A DNA stretch of 16,397 nucleotides from Planctomycetota bacterium (GTDB lineage Bacteria > Planctomycetota > Planctomycetia > Pirellulales > Pirellulaceae): NCBI GenBank assembly GCA_026692885.1, contig JAPLNJ010001045.1, positions 1-16,397 on the forward strand, in the 5' to 3' direction. The stretch's first letter is position 1; each line of letters begins with the position of its first letter. The notes below the pieces were generated by a model. That model saw nothing but the letters and a program-made list of their open reading frames with translations. It was not told the DNA's origin and made no database searches. This document shows, piece by piece, positions 5,546 through 13,783 of the stretch. The position numbers and the translations under genes were made by a program.

Positions 5546-6769
5546 CTATTCTTTCGGCCGAACCTTGTCTTGATCAGTGCTCGCCTTTGACCATTCTTCT
5601 TGAGTGAGAACTCCTAAACTACCGTTAACAAGACGCGTGCCGGATCTGCTTTGGAGCCAGAGCGACATATTCCCGTTTGAAATGGGTGGCACTGATGTTA
5701 GATCCCATAACTCTACGTCGCCCCTTTTGCCAAAGCTTAAGATGGGGCTGCCGGAGCCGAAAAACAAGGTATCCCGTCCGAACAATGAATTTGCTATTTG
5801 GATCTTTGAAACCATATTCCCAGCACTGTTCCACAGCGACAAAGAGTCACTTGAGAAGATTACAACCATTGAACTGTCCGTACTCAGCATTACAGACTCA
5901 ATGTCGTCTGGTGAGAGGATATTGCGAATTGGTCGGTCGGTCGAGAAATTCCAAAGTCTTACGTTCTTGTCCTCACTCCATGTCAACACAGCCTTTTCGT
6001 CGTCACTAAACATTGCGCCCAAAACGACACCCTCGTGCTTAAGCAATTGAATCGGCCTGCTGCCCGTTGCAATATCCCAAAGTGCTACGGTGTTGTCCTC
6101 GCTCCATGTCAGGACCCGGCTTTCATCGCGCGAAAACACTGCGCCTCGAACCGCGTCTTGATGCCTGTACACAGAGAGTGGCGTGCGGACCGCAGTGTCC
6201 CAGAGCGTTACACAGCCATCTCTGCTCCACGTAAGTAGTCTGGCTTCGTCTCTACTCAAATGAGCACCATGCACAGGGGCCTTGTGCACGAATCTCCAGA
6301 TTTCGCGCCCATTTCTATCCAGAAAACGAACCGTGTCACCTTGCCACATCAGAATTCGCTTTTCATCTCTACTGAAGACCGCGTTAGACATTCCAGAGTT
6401 TTCATTGCTCAAGGAGACGGGGGTTACGTCACTAAGCAACATGCGTGCCATCAGCTGCGAGTGTGTTGATTTAGCGAGATCGTCGAATCGGTCAGCCGCT
6501 TGAGCAAAATAGTGTGCCGCGCGCAGCAAATTCCCAAGACCACGCTGAATCTCGGCATTAGTTGCATCACTTTGAGCCAGTGCCGTTCTTAGCTTATTGA
6601 GCGTTTTGACAAGTGTCTGCTGTCGCTCTTCGGCTATAAAGTACGCCCAAAGAGCGAAAGACGGAGAAACAAAATGGTGACGGTTGAGAAACTCGGCGGC
6701 AACTGGGTCATTGTCGGTGGACACGGGATGCCTGCCCCTGATGAAAGTAGCCGTTCTCCCGCAGCACAA
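5546..6769 (-). CDS. WD40-repeat beta-propeller protein, N-terminus uncertain
   Basis: This frame of up to 407 aa has six WD40 blades at about residues 125-150, 165-195, 206-236, 247-277, 288-315 and 330-360, several ending in LW or LWD (VTLWD, VALWD, VRLWN, VELWD) and carrying the repeated phrase FSRDE/LTWSxD. Residues 40-110 are helical (TLVKTLNKLRTALAQ, LLRAAHYFAQAADRF). WD40 domains act as protein-binding scaffolds; no catalytic domain is present. In planctomycetes such propellers often follow a Ser/Thr kinase or other effector domain, so the start may have been lost. The frame opens with TTG at 6769, and the first 30 codons overlap a divergent small gene, so the real start may be further inside. 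Three lines counted by hand give 37-48% G+C, well below the neighbours, suggesting a different origin. Confidence 0.7.
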   Translation of the reverse strand: MCCGRTATFIRGRHPVSTDNDPVAAEFLNRHHFVSPSFALWAYFIAEERQQTLVKTLNKLRTALAQSDATNAEIQRGLGNLLRAAHYFAQAADRFDDLAKSTHSQLMARMLLSDVTPVSLSNENSGMSNAVFSRDEKRILMWQGDTVRFLDRNGREIWRFVHKAPVHGAHLSRDEARLLTWSRDGCVTLWDTAVRTPLSVYRHQDAVRGAVFSRDESRVLTWSEDNTVALWDIATGSRPIQLLKHEGVVLGAMFSDDEKAVLTWSEDKNVRLWNFSTDRPIRNILSPDDIESVMLSTDSSMVVIFSSDSLSLWNSAGNMVSKIQIANSLFGRDTLFFGSGSPILSFGKRGDVELWDLTSVPPISNGNMSLWLQSRSGTRLVNGSLGVLTQEEWSKASTDQDKVRPKE

Positions 6770-6904
6770 GAGACCGCGTTATCGCTGGACCGGGAATTCT
6801 GGACGGGCGACTGTTGGGCTCGTCAATACGGTTTCGCAAAGCAGTTCGCCATGAAGGAAGAGGCCGAGACCTATCTCGCCCAACATCGGCACGAGATGGC
6901 CTGA
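6674..6904 (+). CDS. Small hypothetical protein, 76 aa
   Basis: A 76-residue protein reading VEKLGGNWVIVGGHG near the N-terminus, then a middle Ser/Pro linker, then FWTGDCWARQYGFAKQF and an acidic-helical EEAETYLAQHRHEM tail. The ATG at 6674 is preceded by ACGGAGA with about 7 bases spacing. The alternation of Trp, Gly and charged residues looks like a real small soluble protein: a beta-strand start and a C-terminal helix of the kind seen in short planctomycete proteins. I do not recognise a family. Its first 96 bases overlap the 5' end of the opposite-strand WD40 frame, so at least one of the two starts is wrong or the overlap is genuine. Confidence 0.55.
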   Translation: MVTVEKLGGNWVIVGGHGMPAPDESSRSPAAQETALSLDREFWTGDCWARQYGFAKQFAMKEEAETYLAQHRHEMA

Positions 6905-6988
6905 TTCCGTCGTAGATGCTACGGTATTACTACCGCAACGCCGCTTGAGCGAACACCACCGAGATCTGCCTCAGCCGGTGCCACCGCG

Positions 6989-8446
6989 TTACCAAAACGT
7001 CCCCAATCGCATGGCGAACACACTGGCGGAACTTGCGCCCGTGTTGGGCTCGTTGGGCTGGTCGTAAGAGTAGTTGAACATGACCCGCAGCCGGTCCGCC
7101 AGGTACCAGTTCACTCCGAAGGTGGCCTGAGGCAGCAGGATGCCGACCGACTGTCCCTGAGGGCCGATCGGGGTGTGGGGATCAGAGTAATCCAAGTAAG
7201 AGAAGCGGGCGGTCAACTCCAGCGCGCCGTAGCCCAAGGGTTTGCAGGATTGCGGTGTTGAGAAGCAACGCAGCAGCGGTCGCTCCACGGTGACTGGTCC
7301 GAAGACGCCGTTGCGTTTCTGGTAGCTCCGCTTCTCGCCCGTGAGGAAGTACCCGGCATCGACGTGACTGCCCTGGAAGAAAATCGGATCTCCACCGCGC
7401 TGGTCGATGAGCGAGCCGTACCATTCCGCCTGCATCCAGTACGAACCGTTGATCAAGGCCAACTGCAGATTGCCCAATTGCTGAAAGTCTGCCGGGATGC
7501 GAATCCTGGGCATAAACGGCGAGGCGGACGAATCGCCCAGGTCCAGCAGCGGTGAACTGGGCTGTTGATTGATTACCACCACGCCGCGGTCGGGCAAACG
7601 TGCGGACAAGGCGAGACCTACATGGAGCAGGCGTTCGCCCTCGTCTTCATAACGCAACAGCCCCGTCCAGCGTCCCGTCACCGCGGTATCGCTACCGTCA
7701 CCGCCCTGCAGGTCGGACGAGTCCGTTCCGGACTGGAAGACGCCGATCGCAAACGTCGAGTCTTCCGCAGGGGTACAGCGAAAGTACCCTAAGCCCCAAT
7801 TGCGCGCCGGATCGAGGTCGTTGATCGGCGATCGTTCGAGGAATGCGAACGTGTTGGCGCTGGTGCCGCCCTCCAAGCTGAATGGTTCGCGCAGGTGGCC
7901 TACTCTGAATTCGCCGCTTCCTTGCAGGTCGCCCCAACCTGCAAACAAATCGCGGAGCACAACTTGGCCGCTGGCTAAGTCGATCTCGGCGATATACCGG
8001 GAGTCGGTCCCGAGCTTCCCTTCGACGCCAATCCGTGCGCGGCGCAAGCCGACGACATCTGGCAAGTCACCGAAGGTAGCCGTATTGGCGGGGCTCTGGC
8101 CGGCCCAAATTGCGTCCGAATCGACGCGTCCCCGCAGATGAAATGCTGATTCGGTGATCGCACACCAGTCGCGCACGCTACGCGGGCGTGGCGATGGCTG
8201 TTGATCTGAGCCCGCAAGGCCATCCTCGATCAGTTCCTCGGACGTGAACCCGTCGTCGGGAGTTTTGGCTTGTTTGTCGGTTGCCGAAGACGCAGGCGTC
8301 CCATCCTGAGCGGGCAGTGTCTGGGCCCGGACCGCGCGCGTACCCGAGATGGCCGCAAAGGCCAACAGCGAGACGAGGGTGAACCGAATGAAACGTGAAA
8401 CCACTATTCGCCTGCCTGAAGAGAAGTGCGTCGAGTCCCAAACCAT
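6989..8446 (-). CDS. OprO/OprP-like outer-membrane porin
   Basis: A 485-aa outer-membrane beta-barrel of the phosphate-selective porin O/P type, which passes anions or small solutes. A signal peptide is visible (FIRFTLVSLLAFAAI, cleavage near residue 41 after AVRA). A polar linker to about residue 95 follows, then the barrel with typical phrases: LRRARIGVEGKLG, YIAEIDLA, FRVGHLREPFSLEG, TFAIGVFQSG, GYFLTGEKRSY, YGALELTARFSYLD, TFGVNWYLADRLRVMFNY. The C-terminus ends in aromatic Trp (FAMRLGTFW), as expected for insertion by the Bam machinery. The ATG at 8446 gives a long n-region; a GTG at 8404 would give a more usual signal peptide, and neither has a strong ribosome site. The transported solute cannot be told; no phosphate genes are adjacent. 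Confidence 0.88.
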   Translation of the reverse strand: MVWDSTHFSSGRRIVVSRFIRFTLVSLLAFAAISGTRAVRAQTLPAQDGTPASSATDKQAKTPDDGFTSEELIEDGLAGSDQQPSPRPRSVRDWCAITESAFHLRGRVDSDAIWAGQSPANTATFGDLPDVVGLRRARIGVEGKLGTDSRYIAEIDLASGQVVLRDLFAGWGDLQGSGEFRVGHLREPFSLEGGTSANTFAFLERSPINDLDPARNWGLGYFRCTPAEDSTFAIGVFQSGTDSSDLQGGDGSDTAVTGRWTGLLRYEDEGERLLHVGLALSARLPDRGVVVINQQPSSPLLDLGDSSASPFMPRIRIPADFQQLGNLQLALINGSYWMQAEWYGSLIDQRGGDPIFFQGSHVDAGYFLTGEKRSYQKRNGVFGPVTVERPLLRCFSTPQSCKPLGYGALELTARFSYLDYSDPHTPIGPQGQSVGILLPQATFGVNWYLADRLRVMFNYSYDQPNEPNTGASSASVFAMRLGTFW

Positions 8447-8555
8447 GGACTCTCGCTAGCCGAAGACAATCCTTCATCTTTATCGGAGGCATGATCCGCG
8501 TGGAAAGAATCAGACTAATGGAAATATTGAGCACAGTCATTTCCCGCAGGCACTT

Positions 8556-8593
8556 CGCGACGAATCGCGATGGGCAGCCACGCACGGCTGCCC
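8556..8593. terminator. Two adjacent hairpins, possible terminator or repeat
   Basis: CGCGA/TCGCG (8556-8560 and 8565-8569) closes a loop that reads UUCG on the minus strand, an unusually stable tetraloop. Two bases further, GGGCAGCC (8572-8579) and GGCTGCCC (8586-8593) form a perfect 8-bp stem with a 6-base loop. They lie downstream of the glycosidase remnant and upstream of the porin gene, so they could end the minus-strand glycosidase transcript. No U-tract follows, so this is not a standard intrinsic terminator. The rest of 8447-8726 shows no gene. Confidence 0.4.
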
Positions 8594-8726
8594 AACTAAG
8601 CCTTGGTGCTAGCTTCCTGAGCTAGTCCTTGACCGTCGAGATTGAAGGACGCTGGCCGTGGCAAGCACGCGTCGACACGTCCCAACCTGATCGCTAGCGG
8701 GCTGCGACGACCCTCAGCTACGGCTC

Positions 8727-9108
8727 TTACGATGTCTTCGTCCAAGAGATCACCGCGGTCTGCCAGGGTGACACGTCCAGGAACAAGCCGCGAGAGTGCA
8801 GTTCGTTGCCGTCGCGGTCGTAAACGGCCGCGCCCAGCTGATCCTGCAGCCGCCACGAGCTGCCGGCAAGATCGGTGAACGGAAGCTGGACGTAGCATTG
8901 GCTTTGGTTGGCTGCATAATTTACCACCACCAACAGCCGATCTTCGGCGGGGCCGTGCCAGGCGAAGGCCACGAAACAATCCCAGGTCCAGTTCAGCGTC
9001 CGGGATGTCGTCCAGCGTGGCGGGCTTGCCCAGAGCGTGGGACAATTCGGTCAACCAGACGCGCGTGTTGATCTGATAGAGCGAGGGATAAGCGGGTAAA
9101 GCCTTTAT
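8727..9108 (-). pseudogene. Alpha-amylase-family (GH13-like) gene, internally deleted and frameshifted
   Basis: Two ends of one large enzyme are joined without its middle. The first about 40 codons (9108 to about 8985) read ALPAYPSLYQINTRVWLTEL and then GKPATLDDIPDAELD, the N-terminus of a family of bacterial alpha-amylase-like glycosidases of about 600 residues. Around 8980-8990 this frame loses sense and the next frame continues WDCFVAFAWHGPAEDRLLVV, then the C-terminal beta-domain through WRLQDQLGAAVYDRDG and DVSPWQTAVISW to TAA at 8729-8727. The whole catalytic barrel, including all active-site acids, is missing. The frame starts on top of the glucosidase stop codon, so the intact gene was probably translationally coupled to it. 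It is certainly non-functional as a hydrolase. Confidence 0.85.
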
Positions 9109-11858
9109 TTCTGCACATCCCCTGCCTGCTTGCCACGGACGAAGGCCGCAGCCTTGCCAGCCTCAAGCAATTCCTTCGCATCGAGCAATCCGAAAAGCTG
9201 GATGGTCTTGGCCACGACGCCTGTCCAGCCAGTTTGATGGCTTGCACCAAGCCCCGCGCCGTTGTCGCCGTGGAAGTACTCGTAGAAAAGGATGTGGTCG
9301 CGCCATTGGGGATCGGATTGGAACTTCTCCGTGCCGCCGTAGACAGGTCGCCGGCCGTGCTCGTCGCGCAGAAAGATGCGGGCGAGCCGATCGGCTATCT
9401 CTTTGGCCACATCGAAGAGATTCATCATCTTGCCGGACCCCGTGGGGCATTCGACCGTAAAGTTGTCGCCGTAGTACAGGTGGAACTGCAGGAGGGCCCG
9501 GATGATCATAGCGTTCACCGGCATCCAGACGGGGCCGCGCCAGTTGGAATTGCCTCCGAACATGCCCGTGTTCGACTCGGCCGGCAGGTAGTCCACCCGG
9601 TACTCCTGGCCTTGCACGTGAAAGACGTACGGATGTTGCTCATGGAACTTCGAGATCGAGCGGATGCCGTGGGGGCTCAGGAATTCGTTCTCGTCGAGCA
9701 TCTTTGACAGAACCCGGCGAAGCCGTTGCGGGTTGAGCAGGGCCATGATCCCTCGCTCGGCCACGCCCAGGTGTCCCTGCCCCGTAGGGTGGGTGGACTC
9801 CAGAAGCTCAGGCATTCGCCGCAAGCGATTTTGGATCTCAGCCATCGCCCGCGGAATGCGCTCCCGCTGCCACTTTTCGATTACCGAGGTGGCGCACAGG
9901 GGCAGGAGCCCCACCATCGAGCGCACCTTGAGCCGCGTGGTGCTGCCGTCGGGGAGCACCAGCAGGTCGTAGTAGAAGCCGTCCGCCTCGTCCCACATGC
10001 CGTCCTGACCCGGCCGATTCATGGCCGCAGCGATATATTGGAAATGCTCCGCGAACTTTACGGCCAGGTCTTCGTAGGTACGGTCATGGGCGGCGAGTTC
10101 GATGGCGAGTTCGCACATGTTCTGGCTGAACAACGCCATCCATGCCGTGCCGTCCGCCTGCTCCAGGTGGCCCCCGGTGGGCAGCGGCGCGCTGCGGTCG
10201 AAAACGCCGATGTTGTCGAGGCCCAGGAAACCGCCCTCGAACACGTTCTTGCCGAACCGGTCCTTGCGGTTCGCCCACCAGGTGAAGTTCAGCAGCAGTT
10301 TGTGGAAGGCCGATTTGAGGAAATCGACATCGGCCTCACCTCGCAGGGCCTGCTCGGTGCGGTGCAGGAACAGGGTCGCCCAGGCGTGGACCGGGGGGTT
10401 CACGTCGCTGAAGTTCCACTCGTAGGCGGGCATCTGGCCGCTGGGATGCAGGTAGAGGCCGTGGAGCATCAGTCCCATCTGCTGCTTGGCAAAGTCGGGG
10501 TCCACGATCGCCAGCGGGAGCGTGTGGAAGGCCAAGTCCCAGGCCGCATACCAGGGGTACTCCCACTTGTCAGGCATGGAGATGATGTCCTCGTTCAGCA
10601 TGTGGAACCACTCCGAGTTCCGAGAGTTGCGATACCCTGAATGGAGTGGGTTGGAGTGGTGCTCGTCCAGCCAGTTGTCACCGTCGAAGAAGAAGAATTG
10701 CTTGCTCCAGAGCATGCCGGCGAGGGCCTGACGCATCACGTTGGCCGCGTCTTCACTCGCAGATGGCGGCGTGACCGACTTGTAAAATTCATCGGCTTCA
10801 CGAAGCCTGTCAGCGAAGACTTCCTCAAATGACTTTCCAAAGGGTTCGCTCTTCTGGTCTGGAGCAGTGTTGGAGAGTCGCAGGCGAATCACTTGGGTCT
10901 GACCGGCACCGACATTGACTTGGTAGTGCGCCGCGACCTTGGTGCCCTGCTGCTCTGGATTCACCGCGCCCTGGTGGCCCTGCACCACGCAGTTGTTGAT
11001 GCCGTCCTTGACGTAGGGGCTCTCGTTCTGCTGTCGTCCGGGGAAAAGCCGCTCGTGGTTGGTTTCGTTCTCGGTGAACAGGAGCGGCACATCCCCTTCG
11101 CAGGCAAGGATGAATTCACCCAGCAGCGGATGAGCTGCCGCGACCGCGCTCGCGCCTGCCGGTGCCTTGATCTGCCGGAGGTTTGGTTTCCCAGGAGAGC
11201 GGTTAGATTCGGCAATCCACGACGACCAGTCGTTCCGGAACCACAGCGTCGGCAGGAGGTGCAACTCAGCCGCTTCCGGTCCCCGGTTGGCAGCGGTGAT
11301 GCGCACGAGAATGTCATCCAGACCAGCCTTGGCGTACTCCACGAAGACGTCGAAGTATCGATCCTCATTGAAAACGCCGGTGTCGAGGAGTTCGTACTCC
11401 ATGTCGTTGCGGTTGCGCTGGCGGTTCGTCTCCAGCAGGTCGGCGTAGGGATAGGCCGCCTGCGGATACTTGTAGAGATACTTCATGTACGAGTGGGTCG
11501 GCGTGCTGTCAAGGTAGAAGTAATACTCTTTGACATCCTCGCCGTGGTTGCCCTCGCTGTTGGTCAATCCGAAGAGCCGCTCCTTGAGAATGGGATCCTT
11601 CCCGTTCCACAGGGCCAGCGCGAAGCAGATCCGCTGCTTGTCGTCGGAGATGCCTGCCAGGCCGTCTTCACCCCAGCGATATGCCCGAGAGCGGGCCTGA
11701 TCGTGGGTGAAGAAATTCCAGGCGTCACCATTCTCGCTATAGTCCTCGCGCACTGTGCCCCACTGGCGCTCGCTCAGGTAGGGTCCCCATTTTTTCCACG
11801 CCACGCCTTGTTCTCGCGCTGCCTTCAACCTCACTTGTTCTTGGCTCACTGGGTCCAC
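9105..11858 (-). CDS. GH63-type glucosidase (MGH1-like glycoside hydrolase)
   Basis: A 917-aa glycoside hydrolase related to mannosyl-oligosaccharide glucosidase, E. coli YgjK and mannosylglycerate hydrolases, which remove alpha-linked glucose or mannose from short sugars. No signal peptide is seen, so it acts in the cytoplasm. Residues about 20-340 form the N-terminal beta-domain ([19 protein letters not shown] at 24-42). From about 370 the alpha/alpha barrel follows: [14 protein letters not shown], then [17 protein letters not shown] with candidate general acid D441, and [20 protein letters not shown] with candidate base E860. Start is uncertain: GTG at 11858 has GGGGAGG only one base away, so the in-frame GTG at 11849, about 10 bases from that site, is likelier. 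It precedes the ruined amylase-like gene, which it overlaps by a few bases. Substrate unknown; an alpha-glucan or glucosylated compatible solute is plausible. Confidence 0.9.
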   Translation of the reverse strand: MDPVSQEQVRLKAAREQGVAWKKWGPYLSERQWGTVREDYSENGDAWNFFTHDQARSRAYRWGEDGLAGISDDKQRICFALALWNGKDPILKERLFGLTNSEGNHGEDVKEYYFYLDSTPTHSYMKYLYKYPQAAYPYADLLETNRQRNRNDMEYELLDTGVFNEDRYFDVFVEYAKAGLDDILVRITAANRGPEAAELHLLPTLWFRNDWSSWIAESNRSPGKPNLRQIKAPAGASAVAAAHPLLGEFILACEGDVPLLFTENETNHERLFPGRQQNESPYVKDGINNCVVQGHQGAVNPEQQGTKVAAHYQVNVGAGQTQVIRLRLSNTAPDQKSEPFGKSFEEVFADRLREADEFYKSVTPPSASEDAANVMRQALAGMLWSKQFFFFDGDNWLDEHHSNPLHSGYRNSRNSEWFHMLNEDIISMPDKWEYPWYAAWDLAFHTLPLAIVDPDFAKQQMGLMLHGLYLHPSGQMPAYEWNFSDVNPPVHAWATLFLHRTEQALRGEADVDFLKSAFHKLLLNFTWWANRKDRFGKNVFEGGFLGLDNIGVFDRSAPLPTGGHLEQADGTAWMALFSQNMCELAIELAAHDRTYEDLAVKFAEHFQYIAAAMNRPGQDGMWDEADGFYYDLLVLPDGSTTRLKVRSMVGLLPLCATSVIEKWQRERIPRAMAEIQNRLRRMPELLESTHPTGQGHLGVAERGIMALLNPQRLRRVLSKMLDENEFLSPHGIRSISKFHEQHPYVFHVQGQEYRVDYLPAESNTGMFGGNSNWRGPVWMPVNAMIIRALLQFHLYYGDNFTVECPTGSGKMMNLFDVAKEIADRLARIFLRDEHGRRPVYGGTEKFQSDPQWRDHILFYEYFHGDNGAGLGASHQTGWTGVVAKTIQLFGLLDAKELLEAGKAAAFVRGKQAGDVQK

Positions 11859-11955
11859 GCCTCCCCGTAATCAAGGTCACTGCTGGGCTGCCATCCGCCG
11901 ACCGTTGCCCGTCGGGTTGCTCTTATCAACTTAGCTCCTCGTTACCCAAATGGTG

Positions 11956-11961
11956 TACAAT
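11956..11961 (+). promoter_or_regulatory. Weak -10-like box in the GH63/DUF2254 divergent region
   Basis: TACAAT followed by CAGCGATTC resembles the TACAAT...GCGATTC context before the aldo/keto reductase gene (3288-3313). There is no recognisable -35 at 16-18 bases, and the DUF2254 start is about 310 bases away, so this is a weak call. No other promoter is seen in 11859-12272. Confidence 0.2.
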
Positions 11962-12096
11962 CAGCGATTCTCACTGTCTCAAGAGGCCGCAAATTGGCGC
12001 GCAGCCTTCAGTGAAAATAGGCAGTTTTTGTCAGGAACGCCAGCTCGATAGCCGATTAATCGAGATAACCCTCAGACTGGGAGCTTGGAAGCGTTG

Positions 12097-12171
12097 CAGA
12101 ATTCACCGGAATTCTGGCCGTTTCGCAGTGCGGCCGTTGCCCCGCCTCCACCCGAAATCTGGCGATTTCGG
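12097..12171. repeat. Pair of short intergenic palindromes
   Basis: CAGAATTC/GAATTCTG (12097-12104 and 12109-12116) form a perfect 8-bp stem around ACCG. CCGAAAT/ATTTCGG (12152-12158 and 12165-12171) form a perfect 7-bp stem around CTGGCG. The two share an A-rich stem and CTGGC core style (GAATTCTGGCCG, AAATCTGGCGAT), suggesting degenerate copies of one repeat. They lie in the leader region of the DUF2254 gene, which is otherwise empty from 11859 to 12260. Confidence 0.5.
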
Positions 12172-12272
12172 CTACTTCTCGTCGAAATGCGCAACTTCAA
12201 AGACGGGGAGCACCCCGCCCGTCTCGCGGTCTTTTCCCGCCGGGCAATACCTGCGCGAACGGAGGAACCCCG

Positions 12273-13583
12273 ATGACTTGGCTGCGGCGTTATCATATTC
12301 GGCATTATGTCGAGAACTCCCTCTGGATCCTGCCTCTCGTCGGTATCGTGGCAGCGTTGATGAGCGCTCGGTTCCTACACTGGATCGAGGTCGCGATCGG
12401 TTGGGAATCGGACTTTGATCCGGACACCGCGCGGGCCGTGTTGGGGACGATGGCGTCCTCGATGTTCACGTTCATTGTGTTCGTCTGCTCCGCCCTGTTG
12501 GTCGCGTTGCAATTGGCCAGCGCCCAGCTGACGCCCCGCATCATCGCCATCGCGTTCAAGAATCCCGTCACGAAGGTTTCGCTGACGGTGTTTGTCTTCA
12601 CCTTCACCTTCACGCTGGCGGTCCTGGTCCGCATCGGGACTTCCGTTCACTTTCTGACGGCGGCAGTTGCGGCTTACAGTAGCCTGGCGTGCTTGGGCGT
12701 CTTTCTGTACCTGATGGACTACATCGGCAAGTGGTTACGGCCGAGCGGGGCTTTGCGGGCGGTCGCCTTTCTGGGGCGTCAAGTCATCAAGAGCGTCTAT
12801 CCGCGGCTGCTTACCGAAGCTCAGGACGCAACCCCGGGGCCGGCCGACATCCCCGCCGAGGAGCCCACCGCCACCATTGCAAACCCCGGAGACGGCGTGG
12901 TCCTGGCCTTCGACATCGAGGGGCTCATGGGCTTGGCTCAGCGTGCCGACTGTGTGATTGAACTGGTGCCCCAGGTTGGTGATTTCGTGGCGGCCGGAGA
13001 CCCCTTGTTCCGCATCTTTCAGGGTGGAGCGACTTTACCGGAAGAAGCCTTGCGACAGTCCGTGGCCTTGGGCCAGGAGCGCACCTTGGAGCAAGACCCG
13101 ACCTTTGCGTTCCGGATCATGGTGGACATCGCCTCCAAGGCACTGTCCCCGGCAATCAACGACCCGACCACCGCAGTCCTCGCCATCGACCAGATTCAAC
13201 ACCTCCTGCGAAACGTGGGCCACCGGTGTCTGGACGACGAGCGGGTACGAGACGCGGCCGGCCGGCTGCGTCTCGTGTACCGAACGCCCGACTGGGACGA
13301 TTTTGTCCGCTTGGCGGTCACGGAAATCCGGCATTTCGGCGGCGAGAGCATCCAGGTCGTGCGGCGGTTGCTGGCCATGCTGGACAACCTGATTCAGACT
13401 TTGCCCGAGCAGCGTGCTCCGCTGCTTCGTCAAGAGTTGAACCTGTTGCATCGAACTGCCGAACGCCTCTTTGCGGAACCTGAGGATCGCGTCATGGCAG
13501 ACATTAGCGACTTCCAAGGAGTGGGCGGAAAGCACCGGAATGACGAGGCGAGCGGGCCAGCAGCAGCGGCGACACTGCCCTGA
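12273..13583 (+). CDS. DUF2254 family membrane protein
   Basis: A 436-aa integral membrane protein of the DUF2254 family (function unknown). Four transmembrane segments are visible at about residues 16-36, 58-82, 102-121 and 128-150. A large soluble C-terminal domain follows; it contains the family-typical phrases GDGVVLAFDIEGLMGLAQRA, VPQVGDFVAAGDPLFRI, QDPTFAFRIMVDIASKALSP and INDPTTAVLAIDQIQHLL. The ATG at 12273 has a strong GGAGG 7 bases upstream. The last 30 residues (EASGPAAAATLP) are low-complexity and probably disordered. The gene stands alone on the plus strand and converges on a minus-strand membrane-protein gene 200 bases away; that gap (13584-13783) contains no clear gene or terminator. 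Confidence 0.92.
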   Translation: MTWLRRYHIRHYVENSLWILPLVGIVAALMSARFLHWIEVAIGWESDFDPDTARAVLGTMASSMFTFIVFVCSALLVALQLASAQLTPRIIAIAFKNPVTKVSLTVFVFTFTFTLAVLVRIGTSVHFLTAAVAAYSSLACLGVFLYLMDYIGKWLRPSGALRAVAFLGRQVIKSVYPRLLTEAQDATPGPADIPAEEPTATIANPGDGVVLAFDIEGLMGLAQRADCVIELVPQVGDFVAAGDPLFRIFQGGATLPEEALRQSVALGQERTLEQDPTFAFRIMVDIASKALSPAINDPTTAVLAIDQIQHLLRNVGHRCLDDERVRDAAGRLRLVYRTPDWDDFVRLAVTEIRHFGGESIQVVRRLLAMLDNLIQTLPEQRAPLLRQELNLLHRTAERLFAEPEDRVMADISDFQGVGGKHRNDEASGPAAAATLP

Positions 13584-13783
13584 CGAACCACACGCAGTGT
13601 CGCTTCCAAATCAATCCGATGCTTCTGCGTCACCCTACATCACAGCCGTGTAAGGGCGATGGCCCATCGCGGCTTCGCAAGCGGCCACCCCCTGGGCGGC
13701 AAACCAACCGGCGAAATCGCTTGCCCAGCGGCGCAAACGCTGGCCGCGATACCCCCCCGAGGGCGAGATCGACGCTGGCGACT

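Noticed and set aside
5046..5573. 175-codon plus-strand frame
   Set aside because: It begins in the palindrome and is antisense to the WD40 fragment, which has recognisable blade sequence.
9726..11870. Two long plus-strand frames (9726-10640 and 10893-11870)
   Set aside because: Both are antisense to the GH63 gene and lack any protein-like hydrophobic or motif pattern.
13584..13783. Terminator between convergent genes
   Set aside because: Only a 7-bp inverted repeat with a one-base centre (GCGATGGCCCATCGC) was seen, too tight to fold as a hairpin, and no T-run follows.
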